Assembly (NCBI GenBank): GCA_946885845.1
Contig: CAMPHJ010000003.1
Span: forward strand, 62,001 to 126,000
DNA length: 64,000 bases
Origin: an uncultured Sphingobium sp.
GTDB lineage: Bacteria > Pseudomonadota > Alphaproteobacteria > Sphingomonadales > Sphingomonadaceae
Reading direction: 5' to 3'
Position numbers and translations under genes: made by a program. Below, piece after piece: positions 53,804-62,371 of the stretch (its first letter is position 1; the number at the start of each line of letters is the position of its first letter). Below the pieces are notes generated by a model. It was given only the letters and a program-made list of their open reading frames with translations. It was not told the origin of the DNA and did not search any database.

Positions 53804-54742
53804 TCATTCAGGGGTGGGCGCAGCCGTGGGTGAAGGGGCAGGGTTTGCAGTCGCAGGGACCGGTGCCGATGGCACAGGCGCTGGGGCGGTGGCCGCAGCA
53901 GCTGGTGCAGGTCGCGCACCCGACCCCGCCGGAACCTGCTGCCCGGCAGCAGTTGGCGCAGCCCGGGCCAGCAATGCCTCGGCGGAAACGGGCACATCGG
54001 AAATCGTGCGATCCGGCGCTCCAAGTGGCGCGATGGGCTTTCCGCCCACCGTCACGGTCAACGCCTGCGGACGACCGGTCAGGATCATAGGGTTGCGGGC
54101 CGTTGCGGGCAGGGTGAAACTTTCACCCTTCTTCATCAGCCCATCCTTCAGCCGCTCGCCTGCTTCGTCATAGATGCGCAGCCACACGTCGTCATTGGCG
54201 GTAAACACCACGGTCTGAACCGCCGGAACAACGGGTTGTGCACTGACAGCAGGTTTCGGGGCAGCCGCAGCGGGGTCCGCTTTGCCCTCGGCGATTTCCT
54301 GTTGGGTCGGGGGCGTCAGCAACTGGGTGCGCCAGATCGCGAAACCCGCAACAAGGACGATGACAATCGCAGCGGCAGTCCATGCCAGAACCCGTGACGG
54401 AACCCGCGCCGGATCGGCAGGCTCGAATGTTTCATATCGGCTGGCGCCCAGGTCGGAATTATGGACGGCATGGCGGACATCCGCGGCGATGGCGACTTCG
54501 TCCAGGCCGACAGCACGCGCATAGGCACGCGCGAAGCCCACCGCATAGGGTATGCCGGGCAAAGCGGAATAATCGTCACGCTCAATCGCCTCCAGCTGGC
54601 GCTGGGCGATACGGGTCCGCGTCGCCACGTCCTGCACCGACAGGCCCTGCGCTTCGCGCGCCGTGCGCAGCTTCGTGCCGGGACTGATCGACTGTGATTC
54701 CGATCCTTCCAGAGCGGTTTCCATTTCTGGTTCTTCTGCCAT
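53804..54742 (-). CDS. RodZ-like helix-turn-helix membrane protein (DUF4115)
   Basis: The 312-residue protein has an N-terminal Cro-like helix-turn-helix (GTKLRTAREAQGLSVQDVATRTRIAQRQLEAIERDDYSALPGIPYAVGFARAYARAVGLD, about 22-80), one membrane helix (about 118-138) and a periplasmic domain (VVFTANDDVWLRIYDEAGERLKDGLMKKGESFTLPA) matching DUF4115, followed by a Pro/Ala tail. RodZ links MreB to the cell wall machinery. CGGAGC lies just before the ATG at 54742. It follows ptsP by 89 nt. Confidence 0.88.
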   Translation of the reverse strand: MAEEPEMETALEGSESQSISPGTKLRTAREAQGLSVQDVATRTRIAQRQLEAIERDDYSALPGIPYAVGFARAYARAVGLDEVAIAADVRHAVHNSDLGASRYETFEPADPARVPSRVLAWTAAAIVIVLVAGFAIWRTQLLTPPTQQEIAEGKADPAAAAPKPAVSAQPVVPAVQTVVFTANDDVWLRIYDEAGERLKDGLMKKGESFTLPATARNPMILTGRPQALTVTVGGKPIAPLGAPDRTISDVPVSAEALLARAAPTAAGQQVPAGSGARPAPAAAATAPAPVPSAPVPATANPAPSPTAAPTPE

Positions 54743-54831
54743 GCTGCTCCGCGACCTTTGAAGGCGGTCTTGTCTCATTCAGGGACAGGGATTGTCAACG
54801 CCGTGCTGCGCCCCCGTCCCACCTAATCGGT

Positions 54832-57108
54832 TCAATTCAATTCGATTTCGCGTTCCGTTGCCCATGCCGTCAGCCGGGCGCGGAAATCGACGGCGCCATT
54901 GTCCAGCAGCGACCGCATCAAAGCCCGAAGTTCGGACGCATCGACGCCGCGGATCATCGCCTTCACCGGCCCGACCGACGCCGGAGTGATCGACAACCGC
55001 CGCACACCCAGGCCGATCAGCGCCATGGCCTCCAGCGTCCGTCCGCCCATCTCGCCGCACACGCCGACGGGACATTCATAGGCCTCACAGGTCCGCACCA
55101 CCCGGTCCAGGAAGCGCAGGATGGCGACGCTCAGCCAGTCATAACGCTCAGCCAGCTTGGGGTGGGCGCGGTCGGCGGCGAACAGGAACTGGGTCAGGTC
55201 GTTGGTGCCGACTGACAGGAAATCCAGCTTGGGCAGCAGGATGTCCAACACCTCCGCCAAAGCAGGCACTTCCAGCATCGCGCCATAGCGCACGGCCGTC
55301 GGCAACTTCTTGCGCTGTGACAGCAACCATGCCCGCTGATGTTCGACCAACGCGCGCGCCTGTTCATATTCCCACGGTTCGGAAACCATCGGGAACATGA
55401 TGTTCAAAACCTTGCCCGCCGACGCTTCCAGCAACGCCCGCGCCTGCGCCTTCATCAGGCCATCGCGGTCCAGCGCCAGCCGCAGCGCGCGCCAGCCCAT
55501 CGCCGGATTATCCTCCAGCTCCTCGTCCCCGTCGCGCGTCATATAGGGCAGCGCCTTGTCCCCGCCGATATCGACCGTGCGGAAGATAACCGGGCGGTCC
55601 CCCGCCGCGTCCAGCACATCCTTGTAAAGGCGCTGCTGCTTTTCCCGCTGGGGCAATGTGGCGGACACCAGAAACTGGAATTCCGTGCGGAACAGGCCGA
55701 TACCGTCGGCGCCGACCAGGTCCAGCGCCTGGGCATCTTCACGCAGCCCGGCGTTGACCATCAGTTCGATGCGCTGCCCATCCGTCGTCACCGATGGCAG
55801 GTCGCGCATGGCGGCAAATTCCGCGCGGCGCTTTTGCGTGACGTGCAACCTGTTTTCGAACGCCTCGTCCATGTCGGGCGTCGGCCGGATCAGCAGGCTG
55901 TTGGATGCGACATCCATCAGGATCAGGTCGCCTTCATTCACCTTGTGCCGGATTTCGCGGACGCGCCCCAGCACAGGCACGCCCATGGCCCGCGCGACGA
56001 TGGTGACATGGGCGGTCAGCGACCCTTCCTCCAGGATCACGCCCTTCAATCGCCTGCGATCATATTCCAGCAGTTCCGCAGGGCCCAGGTTGCGCGCGAT
56101 CAGGATCGCGTCCTGCCGCAGGCCCATTTGCGCGGCCGTGCCCAACTGCCCCGACACGATCCGCAGCAGCCGGTTCGCCAGATCCTCCAGATCATGCATC
56201 CGGTCGCTCAGCAGCGGATCGTCAATCTGCCGCATGCGCATCCGGGTGCGTTGCTGCACCCGTTCGATTGCGGCTTCGGCGGTCAGGCCGCTGTCGATCG
56301 CTTCATTGATGCGCCGGGCCCAGCCTTCGTCATAGGCGAACATCTTGTAGGTTTCGAGCACCTCCTGATGCTCGCCCTCCGTGCCGAATTCGGCCGTGCC
56401 CGTCATCCGGTCAATCTGTTCGCGCATCTTGGTGAAGGCGGAAATAACCCGCTGACGCTCGGCTTCGGTATCCTCTGCAACCGTATGTTCGATATGGACG
56501 CGCGGCTGGTGGAACACGGCATGCCCGCGCCCCATGCCCATGACCAGTTGCAGGCCCTGCAGCATGATGGTGCCGGTATCCTGCACCCGCGAATCCGCCG
56601 GGCCATCATCCGCCAGTTCGGCATTGGCGATCAGTTCGGACAGCACCATCGCGACGGTCTGCAGCGCCTCGATCTCCACCTCGTCATAGCGGCGCGGTTC
56701 GACATGCTGGACGCACAGCACCCCGATCGCCCGCTCCCGCCGCACGATGGGGACGCCCGCGAAACTGTGGAACAGTTCTTCCCCCGTTTCCGGGCGATAG
56801 CTATAGTCGGGATGCGAAGCCGCCTCGTCCAGGTTCAGCGTTTCGACATTGGTCGCAATCAGGCCGACAAGCCCCTCGCCCATGGCCATGCGCGTCACAT
56901 GAACCGCTTCCTGCTTCAGGCCCCGCGTGGCGAACAGTTCCAGCAGGCCTTCGCGCACCAGATAGATTGAGCAGACCTCGCTCGAAAGCGCCTTGCCGAT
57001 GATGTCCACGACCTTGTTCAGCTTGGCCTGGGCGCTGTTGCGCGCGGCCATGACCTCCTGCAGGTGGTTGAGGATCTGGCGAGCGGCGGCGGCGGGCGTG
57101 CTTGGCAT
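54832..57108 (-). CDS. ptsP: Phosphoenolpyruvate-protein phosphotransferase PtsP (EI-Ntr)
   Basis: PtsP is enzyme I of the nitrogen-related PTS and starts the phosphorelay EI-Ntr, NPr, EIIA-Ntr. The 758-residue product has a GAF domain (about 20-165), then the PTS enzyme I body: EEGSLTAHVTIVARAMGVPVLG with the active His367, FRTEFQFLVSATLPQREKQ, GDKALPYM, and the PEP-binding LDFLSVGTNDLTQFLFAADR and CGEMGGRT. It precedes the RodZ-like gene. In many alphaproteobacteria it is next to lysC; here 5.3 kb separates them. Confidence 0.95.
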   Translation of the reverse strand: MPSTPAAAARQILNHLQEVMAARNSAQAKLNKVVDIIGKALSSEVCSIYLVREGLLELFATRGLKQEAVHVTRMAMGEGLVGLIATNVETLNLDEAASHPDYSYRPETGEELFHSFAGVPIVRRERAIGVLCVQHVEPRRYDEVEIEALQTVAMVLSELIANAELADDGPADSRVQDTGTIMLQGLQLVMGMGRGHAVFHQPRVHIEHTVAEDTEAERQRVISAFTKMREQIDRMTGTAEFGTEGEHQEVLETYKMFAYDEGWARRINEAIDSGLTAEAAIERVQQRTRMRMRQIDDPLLSDRMHDLEDLANRLLRIVSGQLGTAAQMGLRQDAILIARNLGPAELLEYDRRRLKGVILEEGSLTAHVTIVARAMGVPVLGRVREIRHKVNEGDLILMDVASNSLLIRPTPDMDEAFENRLHVTQKRRAEFAAMRDLPSVTTDGQRIELMVNAGLREDAQALDLVGADGIGLFRTEFQFLVSATLPQREKQQRLYKDVLDAAGDRPVIFRTVDIGGDKALPYMTRDGDEELEDNPAMGWRALRLALDRDGLMKAQARALLEASAGKVLNIMFPMVSEPWEYEQARALVEHQRAWLLSQRKKLPTAVRYGAMLEVPALAEVLDILLPKLDFLSVGTNDLTQFLFAADRAHPKLAERYDWLSVAILRFLDRVVRTCEAYECPVGVCGEMGGRTLEAMALIGLGVRRLSITPASVGPVKAMIRGVDASELRALMRSLLDNGAVDFRARLTAWATEREIELN

Positions 57109-57230
57109 GATCCAGCGCTATCAGATCGCACCCCTGCTTTCCAAGAGGAAGTCGGGGCCGGAACGGTGCAAAAGGCAGAAATGCGAAAAAACTGCATTCC
57201 CCTTCCGTCAGGCCCGCACCGCAACCTCGC

Positions 57231-57698
57231 TCATGCGGTCGCTGCTGAAGTTTCGCACAAATCTTTGAACTGCTGCGCCATCTGGTCCCAGCCGGGATGG
57301 AAACCCATCTCCTCATGCCGCTTGAGCGCTTCCTCGCTCCAATGGCGGGCCGTTGCGGTAAAGCGCGTCCCCTCGCCTTCGTCGGCAAAGCTCCAGATGG
57401 ACGTCAGGAACGGTTCCTGCGGTATCCACCCCGAACCATAGGCATCCGTCGAAACAACCCGCTCGCCCGGTACAACCTCCAGGAAAACACCCTCCATCGG
57501 CCCCGTATCCTCGCCATCGGGGCCGAACATGCGCACGGCGCTGCGGCCTCCGGGGCGCAGATCTTCCTCAACCACCTCCGCCCGCCACGGCTTGGGACAA
57601 AACCACTGGTCCTTCAGGTCCGTCCACACCTTCCACGCGATTTCTCGCGGGGCAGCGATGTGGCAGGTCACCGACAGTTCAAATGACGCGCCGCTCAT
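57231..57698 (-). CDS. SRPBCC/AHSA1-family protein
   Basis: The 155-residue protein is an AHA1-type START domain: FELSVTCHIAAPREIAWKVWTDLKDQWFCPKPW, EDLRPGGRSAVRMFGPDGE, EVVPGERVVSTDAY and SEEALKRHEEMGFHPGWDQMAQQFKDLCE, the typical C-terminal helix. Such proteins bind hydrophobic ligands; the ligand is unknown. It overlaps the upstream VOC gene by 4 nt, so both are coupled in the four-gene block at 57.2-59.4 kb. Confidence 0.88.
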   Translation of the reverse strand: MSGASFELSVTCHIAAPREIAWKVWTDLKDQWFCPKPWRAEVVEEDLRPGGRSAVRMFGPDGEDTGPMEGVFLEVVPGERVVSTDAYGSGWIPQEPFLTSIWSFADEGEGTRFTATARHWSEEALKRHEEMGFHPGWDQMAQQFKDLCETSAATA

Positions 57699-58183
57699 GC
57701 CACTTCTCCTTCATAGGCCGCCTTCATCCGGGCCAAATCCAGCTTTTGCATGGTCATCATCACCGCCATCATCGGCTGGATGCCGGGACCGCCCTTCCGG
57801 TGCATTTCCATCACTTCTTCGGGCACGATCTGCCAGGACAGGCCATATTTATCCTTCACCCAACCACAGGGTCCGGGCGCGCCGCCATCAGAGGTCAACG
57901 CTTCGAAATAGCGGTCCACCTCCGCCTGATCCTTGCAGGACACCGACAGCGACACCGCCTCGGTAAAGCCGAACTCAGGCCCGCCGTTCAGCCCCTGATA
58001 GCTTTGGCCGAACAGGGTGAACTCCACCAGCAGCACCTCTCCGCCCTTAAAGGGCGAAGGCACCGGCGAGTTTTCGGGATAGCGGCTGATCGAATCCACC
58101 GACCCGCCAAAAATGGAGACATAGAAGCGCGCAGCTTCCTCGGCCTGCCCGTTGAACCACAGGCAGGGTGAAATCTTCGACAT
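57695..58183 (-). CDS. VOC-family protein, PhnB/3-demethylubiquinone-methyltransferase-like type
   Basis: The 162-residue protein matches the PhnB-like VOC group: ISPCLWFNGQAEEAARFYVSIFGGSVDSISRYPE, GGEVLLVEFTLFGQSYQGLNGGPEFGFTEAVSLSVSCKDQAEVDRYFEALTSDGG and GWVKDKYGLSWQIVP. It has beta-alpha-beta-beta-beta units but no known substrate. It overlaps the SRPBCC gene start (ATGA), and lies 11 nt downstream of the second VOC gene. Confidence 0.88.
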   Translation of the reverse strand: MSKISPCLWFNGQAEEAARFYVSIFGGSVDSISRYPENSPVPSPFKGGEVLLVEFTLFGQSYQGLNGGPEFGFTEAVSLSVSCKDQAEVDRYFEALTSDGGAPGPCGWVKDKYGLSWQIVPEEVMEMHRKGGPGIQPMMAVMMTMQKLDLARMKAAYEGEVA

Positions 58184-58194
58184 CGTTCCTCTCC

Positions 58195-59001
58195 TTACGC
58201 GGCTGATGCTGATCGCATGCCGACAAGCGCAAACATTGCGCCTTGCGGGTCGAGGCCCTGAATGATCCAGGCCCCGCCCGGCACCTCCGCGGGACCGTTC
58301 AGCACGGTGCCGCCGCCTGCCTTCACCTTTTCAACGCCCACATCAATGTCGGGCACGACAAAATAGAACAGCCATTGCGGCTCTGGCATCTCGTCGGGGC
58401 GTTTCATCAGGCCGCCCGCCATGGCGTTGAAATCGGTCTGCCCGGACATGGAGAATAGCTGGTAACTGCCCATCGGCCCCATATCCATCGCCTCGCCTTT
58501 TCCCCACCCGAACTGGGACGTGTAAAAGCCAAGGTCGGCATCGAAATCGCCGCTATATAATTCATGCCAGCCTACATGACCGTTCGCCATTGGTGGGGGA
58601 GCGTTCATCCCGTCGGGGCTGGATCCTTTCAGCAGCATGAAGATCGCTCCGCCAGGATCGCTCATCACTGCAAAGCGACCGACGCCGGGAATATCATCCG
58701 GCGCCCGCTTCACACTGCCCCCGGCATCGGCCAGCCGCTGGGCATCGGCATCGACATCGGCAGACCCGATATAGCCGCCCCACCAGGGGGACATTCCGCA
58801 ATCCTTCGCTTCAGCGGGGATGCGCATGATCCCGCCCAGCGGCCCAGCGCTGCCGGACACGACATGATAGGGATCGTCCGTCCGCTCTCCTCCGAAAGCT
58901 TGTGCGGTCCAACCCACGACATCGCCATAAAAGGCGATTGCCCCCTCCGGGTCGCTGGTCATCAGTTCATACCAAAAGAATTTGCCCGTAAGATCGGTCA
59001 T
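58195..59001 (-). CDS. Two-domain VOC-family (glyoxalase-fold) protein
   Basis: The 268-residue protein has two VOC repeats: GKFFWYELMTSDPEGAIAFYGDVVGWTAQAFG in the first half and GHVGWHELYSGDFDADLGFYTSQFGWGKGEAMDMGPMGSYQLFSMSGQTDFNAMAGG in the second, closing with GGTVLNGPAEVPGGAWIIQGLDPQGAMFALVG. It resembles the hydroxylase-like proteins of antibiotic or small-molecule resistance. The ATG at 59001 is the family start. The substrate is unknown. Confidence 0.88.
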   Translation of the reverse strand: MTDLTGKFFWYELMTSDPEGAIAFYGDVVGWTAQAFGGERTDDPYHVVSGSAGPLGGIMRIPAEAKDCGMSPWWGGYIGSADVDADAQRLADAGGSVKRAPDDIPGVGRFAVMSDPGGAIFMLLKGSSPDGMNAPPPMANGHVGWHELYSGDFDADLGFYTSQFGWGKGEAMDMGPMGSYQLFSMSGQTDFNAMAGGLMKRPDEMPEPQWLFYFVVPDIDVGVEKVKAGGGTVLNGPAEVPGGAWIIQGLDPQGAMFALVGMRSASAA

Positions 59002-59026
59002 CGTTCCGCCTCCTGTGGTGGGAAGG

Positions 59027-59389
59027 TCACGCCTTCTCGTCAAGCAGCACTTCAAAGCCGCCATAGATCATGCGCGCGCCGACAAAGGGCATGTCCTCCC
59101 CTTCCTTGGGCTGCATACGGGGATCGTTCATCACCCTTTCCGCACCCGCATCGCGCGTCGCCTTGTCCGGCCACTCGATCCAGGAAAAGACCGCATCCTC
59201 ACCCTCTTCCGCAATCACAGCCGTGCGGAAATCGTTGATCTTGCCTGGCTTAACGTCATTGGGCCAGCATTCCACGACGCGCAGGGCGCCATGTTCCAAA
59301 AAGATCGGCGCGGCATAGGCGGCGACTTCTTTGTAGCGCTGCTTGTTGCCCTTGGGCACGGGAACCACGAAACCATCAATATAGCTCAT
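59027..59389 (-). CDS. DUF1428 family protein
   Basis: The 120-residue protein matches DUF1428: MSYIDGFVVPVPKGNKQRYKEVAAYAAPIFLEHGALRVVECWPNDV, EGEDAVFSWIEWPDKATRDAGAERVMNDPRM and MIYGGFEVLLD. The fold is ferredoxin-like and dimeric; no activity is established. GGAGAGA precedes the ATG at 59389. It is the first gene of the block oriented away from the HxlR-type regulator gene, whose intergenic region (156 nt) contains a long inverted repeat. Confidence 0.88.
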   Translation of the reverse strand: MSYIDGFVVPVPKGNKQRYKEVAAYAAPIFLEHGALRVVECWPNDVKPGKINDFRTAVIAEEGEDAVFSWIEWPDKATRDAGAERVMNDPRMQPKEGEDMPFVGARMIYGGFEVLLDEKA

Positions 59390-59497
59390 CACGTCTCTCC
59401 TTATTTCAGGGTCGATTCGATGCCGACCTTAGGCCGGACAGTCCACCGGGCCTGCCTCGCGGCCCGACTCATGACTTGAACTTTGTGAACCAGTAAA

Positions 59498-59531
59498 TTA
59501 TCTTATGCAACCTATAAGTTATAAAAGATAA
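59498..59531. promoter_or_regulatory. Inverted repeat in the HxlR/DUF1428 intergenic region
   Basis: TTATCTT (59498-59504) and AAGATAA (59525-59531) flank a 20-nt AT-rich centre containing TATAAGTTATA. Located 14 nt upstream of the regulator start and between two divergent genes, it fits an HxlR-family operator, since HxlR sites are often AT-rich inverted repeats with GTTA-like arms. Confidence 0.5.
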
Positions 59532-59545
59532 CCAAGGAATATGAA

Positions 59546-60214
59546 TTGAAGAAGCGAGCTTATCTCGACGGCTGTGCGACCGCCCATGCGCTGGACCTGA
59601 TCGGCGATCGCTGGGCCATGCCGATAATGCGGGAATTGATGCTGGGGCCAAAGCGATTCACCGATCTACGCGCCAGCCTGCCCGGAATCAGCGCCAATGT
59701 GCTGACGCAAAGGCTGGAACAGCTGGAAGCCGCCAGCGTCCTCATCCGTCGCCGCCTGCCTCCCCCCGCCGCCAGCCAGATTTATGAGCTGACGGAATGG
59801 GGGCGCGAGTCGGAAATCCTGTTCCAGCTGCTGGGCCGCTGGGCCTGCCGGTCCCCCACGATGCAGACAGGCCAGCCGATGAGCAATGTGTCGGTGATAT
59901 TGTCCATGCGCACGATGATCGACCGCAGCCGTATCGGTGACCTCGATGCGACCATAGGCCTGCGCTTTGGCGAAGAGGAATTTCGCGCCCTTCTGCGCGA
60001 TGGCGACTTCACCATCGATCGCGCTCCCGTGGAGGGCGCGGATGCGATCATCAGCGGCGACCCGAATGCGCTGGCGGCGGTCGTCTATGGCGGCGCGGAT
60101 TTTGAGGATGTGGAGAACGCGGTTCGGGTCGATGGCGACCGCGCTCTGGCGGAACGCTTCGTACGCATGTTCCCTTTGCCCCCAAAAGCGCCGGTGACCT
60201 ACACGCCCGACTAA
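59546..60214 (+). CDS. HxlR-family transcriptional regulator with C-terminal SCP2-like domain
   Basis: The 222-residue protein has an HxlR winged helix (GCATAHALDLIGDRWAMPIMRELMLGPKRFTDLRASLPGISANVLTQRLEQLEAASVLIRR, about 9-70) and, unlike standard 110-residue HxlR proteins, an extra C-terminal part (LDATIGLRFGEEEFRALLRDGDFTIDRAPVEGADAIISGDPNALAAVVYGG) like SCP2 sterol-carrier folds. The added domain may bind a lipid-like ligand. The start is TTG at 59546 with AAGGA about 7 nt upstream; no in-frame ATG fits the HTH. Confidence 0.87.
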   Translation: MKKRAYLDGCATAHALDLIGDRWAMPIMRELMLGPKRFTDLRASLPGISANVLTQRLEQLEAASVLIRRRLPPPAASQIYELTEWGRESEILFQLLGRWACRSPTMQTGQPMSNVSVILSMRTMIDRSRIGDLDATIGLRFGEEEFRALLRDGDFTIDRAPVEGADAIISGDPNALAAVVYGGADFEDVENAVRVDGDRALAERFVRMFPLPPKAPVTYTPD

Positions 60215-60220
60215 CCGGCC

Positions 60221-61066
60221 CTAGCGCGCCGCCGGTCGTGTGATGGGAAATGTAGGCACGTTCACGCGCGGAGCTGACGTCGCGCCGGGCAGCAGCGCCT
60301 GCCCACTTTCCTCACGCAATGGGGGCAGCGCTGGCGCATTTGCAGGCGGCACGTATCCGGCGCTGATTTCCTTGGGCGGCAGCGGTGGCGGCGGCAGCGG
60401 GGTCGGCGACACGACCACGCTCACGGTTCCGCCAAAACGGGACTGCCACTCGGCCAGCCGCCGCAGATAATCGGCATAAGCCTCGTAAAATTCCTGGAAG
60501 GGCTGCTCCAATGCGACCAGCGCTTCGGGGGCATAGGCCAGCAGTTGGCTCGAAGGCAGCGCCAGCATCTTGGCCCCGACCTCAATCGCGGCCTTGCAGA
60601 AGGTCGGCTGCACCGGCGGCAGGGAAAAGAAATTATAGACGACGGTATTCAGCAGCTCGCGCGACTGAAGCCCGCCGCGTCCATAAGCCGCCGTATAGTT
60701 GCGATCGACCGCCGCATTTGCTTCGCGCAGAGCGTCCTTATGGACATGCAGCATCCGGTTATACTGCGTCTTCGCAGGTTCCGTCCCGCCACGGCACGAC
60801 AATGCCGCGACGTTCAACGCCATGCGCACATGCCACAAAGCGGTATTGGCGGTGACGCCGCGATTGGGCGTTAAATACTGACCCCCTTCATCGACATCGG
60901 GAATGCTCATATCTTCCACAGCGCCCATCGGCGGCATCGGCTTGATCGTTGGCACGACCGGGGGTGGCGGCGTCGGCGCCCGTGGCGTCGAGCATCCGGC
61001 GACCAGCGCCAATCCTGCGATGGAAAAGATTGTCCAGACGCGACATGAAACAGTACGCAACGGCAC
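60221..61066 (-). CDS. Putative proline-rich lipoprotein
   Basis: The 281-residue precursor has a lipoprotein signal (lipobox VAGC, Cys at residue 25), a Pro-rich stretch after it (APTPPPPVVPTIKPMPPMG), a middle helical domain with two Cys (ALSCRGG, PTFCKA) and a C-terminal Pro/Ala-rich tail. The start is GTG at 61066, with AGGGGAA a few nucleotides upstream. I recognise only a sphingomonad hypothetical protein. It is convergent with the HxlR gene, 6 nt apart. Confidence 0.72.
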   Translation of the reverse strand: MPLRTVSCRVWTIFSIAGLALVAGCSTPRAPTPPPPVVPTIKPMPPMGAVEDMSIPDVDEGGQYLTPNRGVTANTALWHVRMALNVAALSCRGGTEPAKTQYNRMLHVHKDALREANAAVDRNYTAAYGRGGLQSRELLNTVVYNFFSLPPVQPTFCKAAIEVGAKMLALPSSQLLAYAPEALVALEQPFQEFYEAYADYLRRLAEWQSRFGGTVSVVVSPTPLPPPPLPPKEISAGYVPPANAPALPPLREESGQALLPGATSAPRVNVPTFPITRPAAR

Positions 61067-61194
61067 TCTATTCCCCTAAAGCCAAATCACTCGCGGAAAA
61101 CACATGACAAAGCCGGGCGTTCCTGGCGATCATCGTCCGGCTCGGTTCATCCGCAAATGGATTCGGCTCGTCCCATTCGGGTGCGGAGCGCGCT

Positions 61195-62220
61195 TCAGGC
61201 GCTGCGACGTTCCAGCGCGACCACGGCTTCCGCCATCAACTGCGCGATGATGTCGGCAACCGGTTCTTCCTTGGTCACCATGCCGACCGACTGGCCCGCC
61301 ATCAGCGATCCGCCTTCGACATCGCCATCGATCACCGCGCGGCGCAGCGCGCCTGCCCAATAATGTTCGATCTGCAATTGCGCCTCCATCATGTCGACAG
61401 AGCCGCTGTCCAGCAGGTTGGCGACTTCGCGCTGCTTGGCGGTGAAGGCTTCGGTCCCGTCATTCTTGAGCGCGCGCACCGGGATGACCGGCAGGCGCGG
61501 GTCGATCTGGACACTGGCGATGGCGTCGCGAGCCGAAGCGCGGAAGAAGGACTTCTTGAAATTGGGATGCGCGATGCTTTCGCTGGCGCAGGCAAAACGG
61601 GTTCCCAGCTGCACGCCCGCCGCGCCCATTTCCAGATAGCCCGCGATCAACTCGCCACGACCGATCCCGCCAGCAACGAACACTGGAAGCTGCGACGCCA
61701 TTTCCGGCAGGATTTCCTGCGCCAGGACGCTGGTCGATACCGGGCCGATATGGCCGCCCGCTTCCATGCCCTCGATCACCAGCGCGTCAACGCCCGATCG
61801 GGTCAGCTTTTTCGCCAGGCTCAGCGCCGGGGCAAAGCAGATCAGTTTCGCACCCTTCGCCTTGATCGCATCGATGCTGCCCTTGGGCGGCAGGCCACCC
61901 GCCAGAACCACATGGCCGACTTCATGGCGGGCGCACACTTCGATCAGGTCGAACAGCTGCGGATGCATGGTGATCAGGTTCACGCCAAAGGGCTTGTTCG
62001 TCAACGCCTTGGTCGCCGTGATTTCCCTGTCCAGCAGTTCCGGCGTCATCGCGCCGCAAGCGATCACCCCGAACCCACCCGCGTTGGAGATAGCCGCGAC
62101 CAGATTGCGTTCCGAAACCCAGCTCATCGCCCCGCACATGATGGCGACATCGCAGCCCAGAAATGCGGTGCCGCGAGCCATCAGGGAAGTGAGTTTGGCG
62201 TTGGTCATGTTGGAATCCAT
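61195..62220 (-). CDS. Nitronate monooxygenase/2-nitropropane dioxygenase-family flavoenzyme
   Basis: The 341-residue protein has the FMN-binding TIM barrel of this family: GCDVAIMCGAMSWVSERNLVAAISNAGGFGVI, VNLITMHPQLFDLI, EGMEAGGHIGP (active His region), LPVFVAGGIGRGELIAGYLEMGAAGVQLGTRF. It may oxidise alkyl nitronates or act as an enoyl-reductase-like enzyme; the family is broad. The ATG at 62220 or 62208 could be used; neither has a clear ribosome site. The gene lies downstream of a composite palindromic repeat and lysC. Confidence 0.85.
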   Translation of the reverse strand: MDSNMTNAKLTSLMARGTAFLGCDVAIMCGAMSWVSERNLVAAISNAGGFGVIACGAMTPELLDREITATKALTNKPFGVNLITMHPQLFDLIEVCARHEVGHVVLAGGLPPKGSIDAIKAKGAKLICFAPALSLAKKLTRSGVDALVIEGMEAGGHIGPVSTSVLAQEILPEMASQLPVFVAGGIGRGELIAGYLEMGAAGVQLGTRFACASESIAHPNFKKSFFRASARDAIASVQIDPRLPVIPVRALKNDGTEAFTAKQREVANLLDSGSVDMMEAQLQIEHYWAGALRRAVIDGDVEGGSLMAGQSVGMVTKEEPVADIIAQLMAEAVVALERRSA

Positions 62221-62237
62221 CGAATCAGAATCAAAAG

Positions 62238-62361
62238 CCCCTCCCTTTCAAGGGAGGGGTTGGGGTGGGTGCGAGCGAAGCGAGCCTTTGTCCTAACCCG
62301 ATGGTTTAGAACGGCGCTAAAGCGCCGACCCACCCCCAACCCCTCCCTTAAAAGGGAGGGG
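62238..62361. repeat. Composite palindromic element between lysC and nitronate monooxygenase gene
   Basis: Two hairpins with 10-bp arms (CCCCTCCCTT/AAGGGAGGGG, 62238-62259 and 62340-62361) lie at the ends, and their flanking GGTTGGGGTGGGT/ACCCACCCCCAACC sequences pair with each other across about 60 nt. A further short stem GGCGCT-AA-AGCGCC (62314-62327) is in the centre. The first hairpin shares its A4GC4TC3 module with 20461-20488. It looks like a MITE- or REP-type mobile element without coding capacity. Confidence 0.65.
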
Positions 62362-62371
62362 AGCGAGCAGG

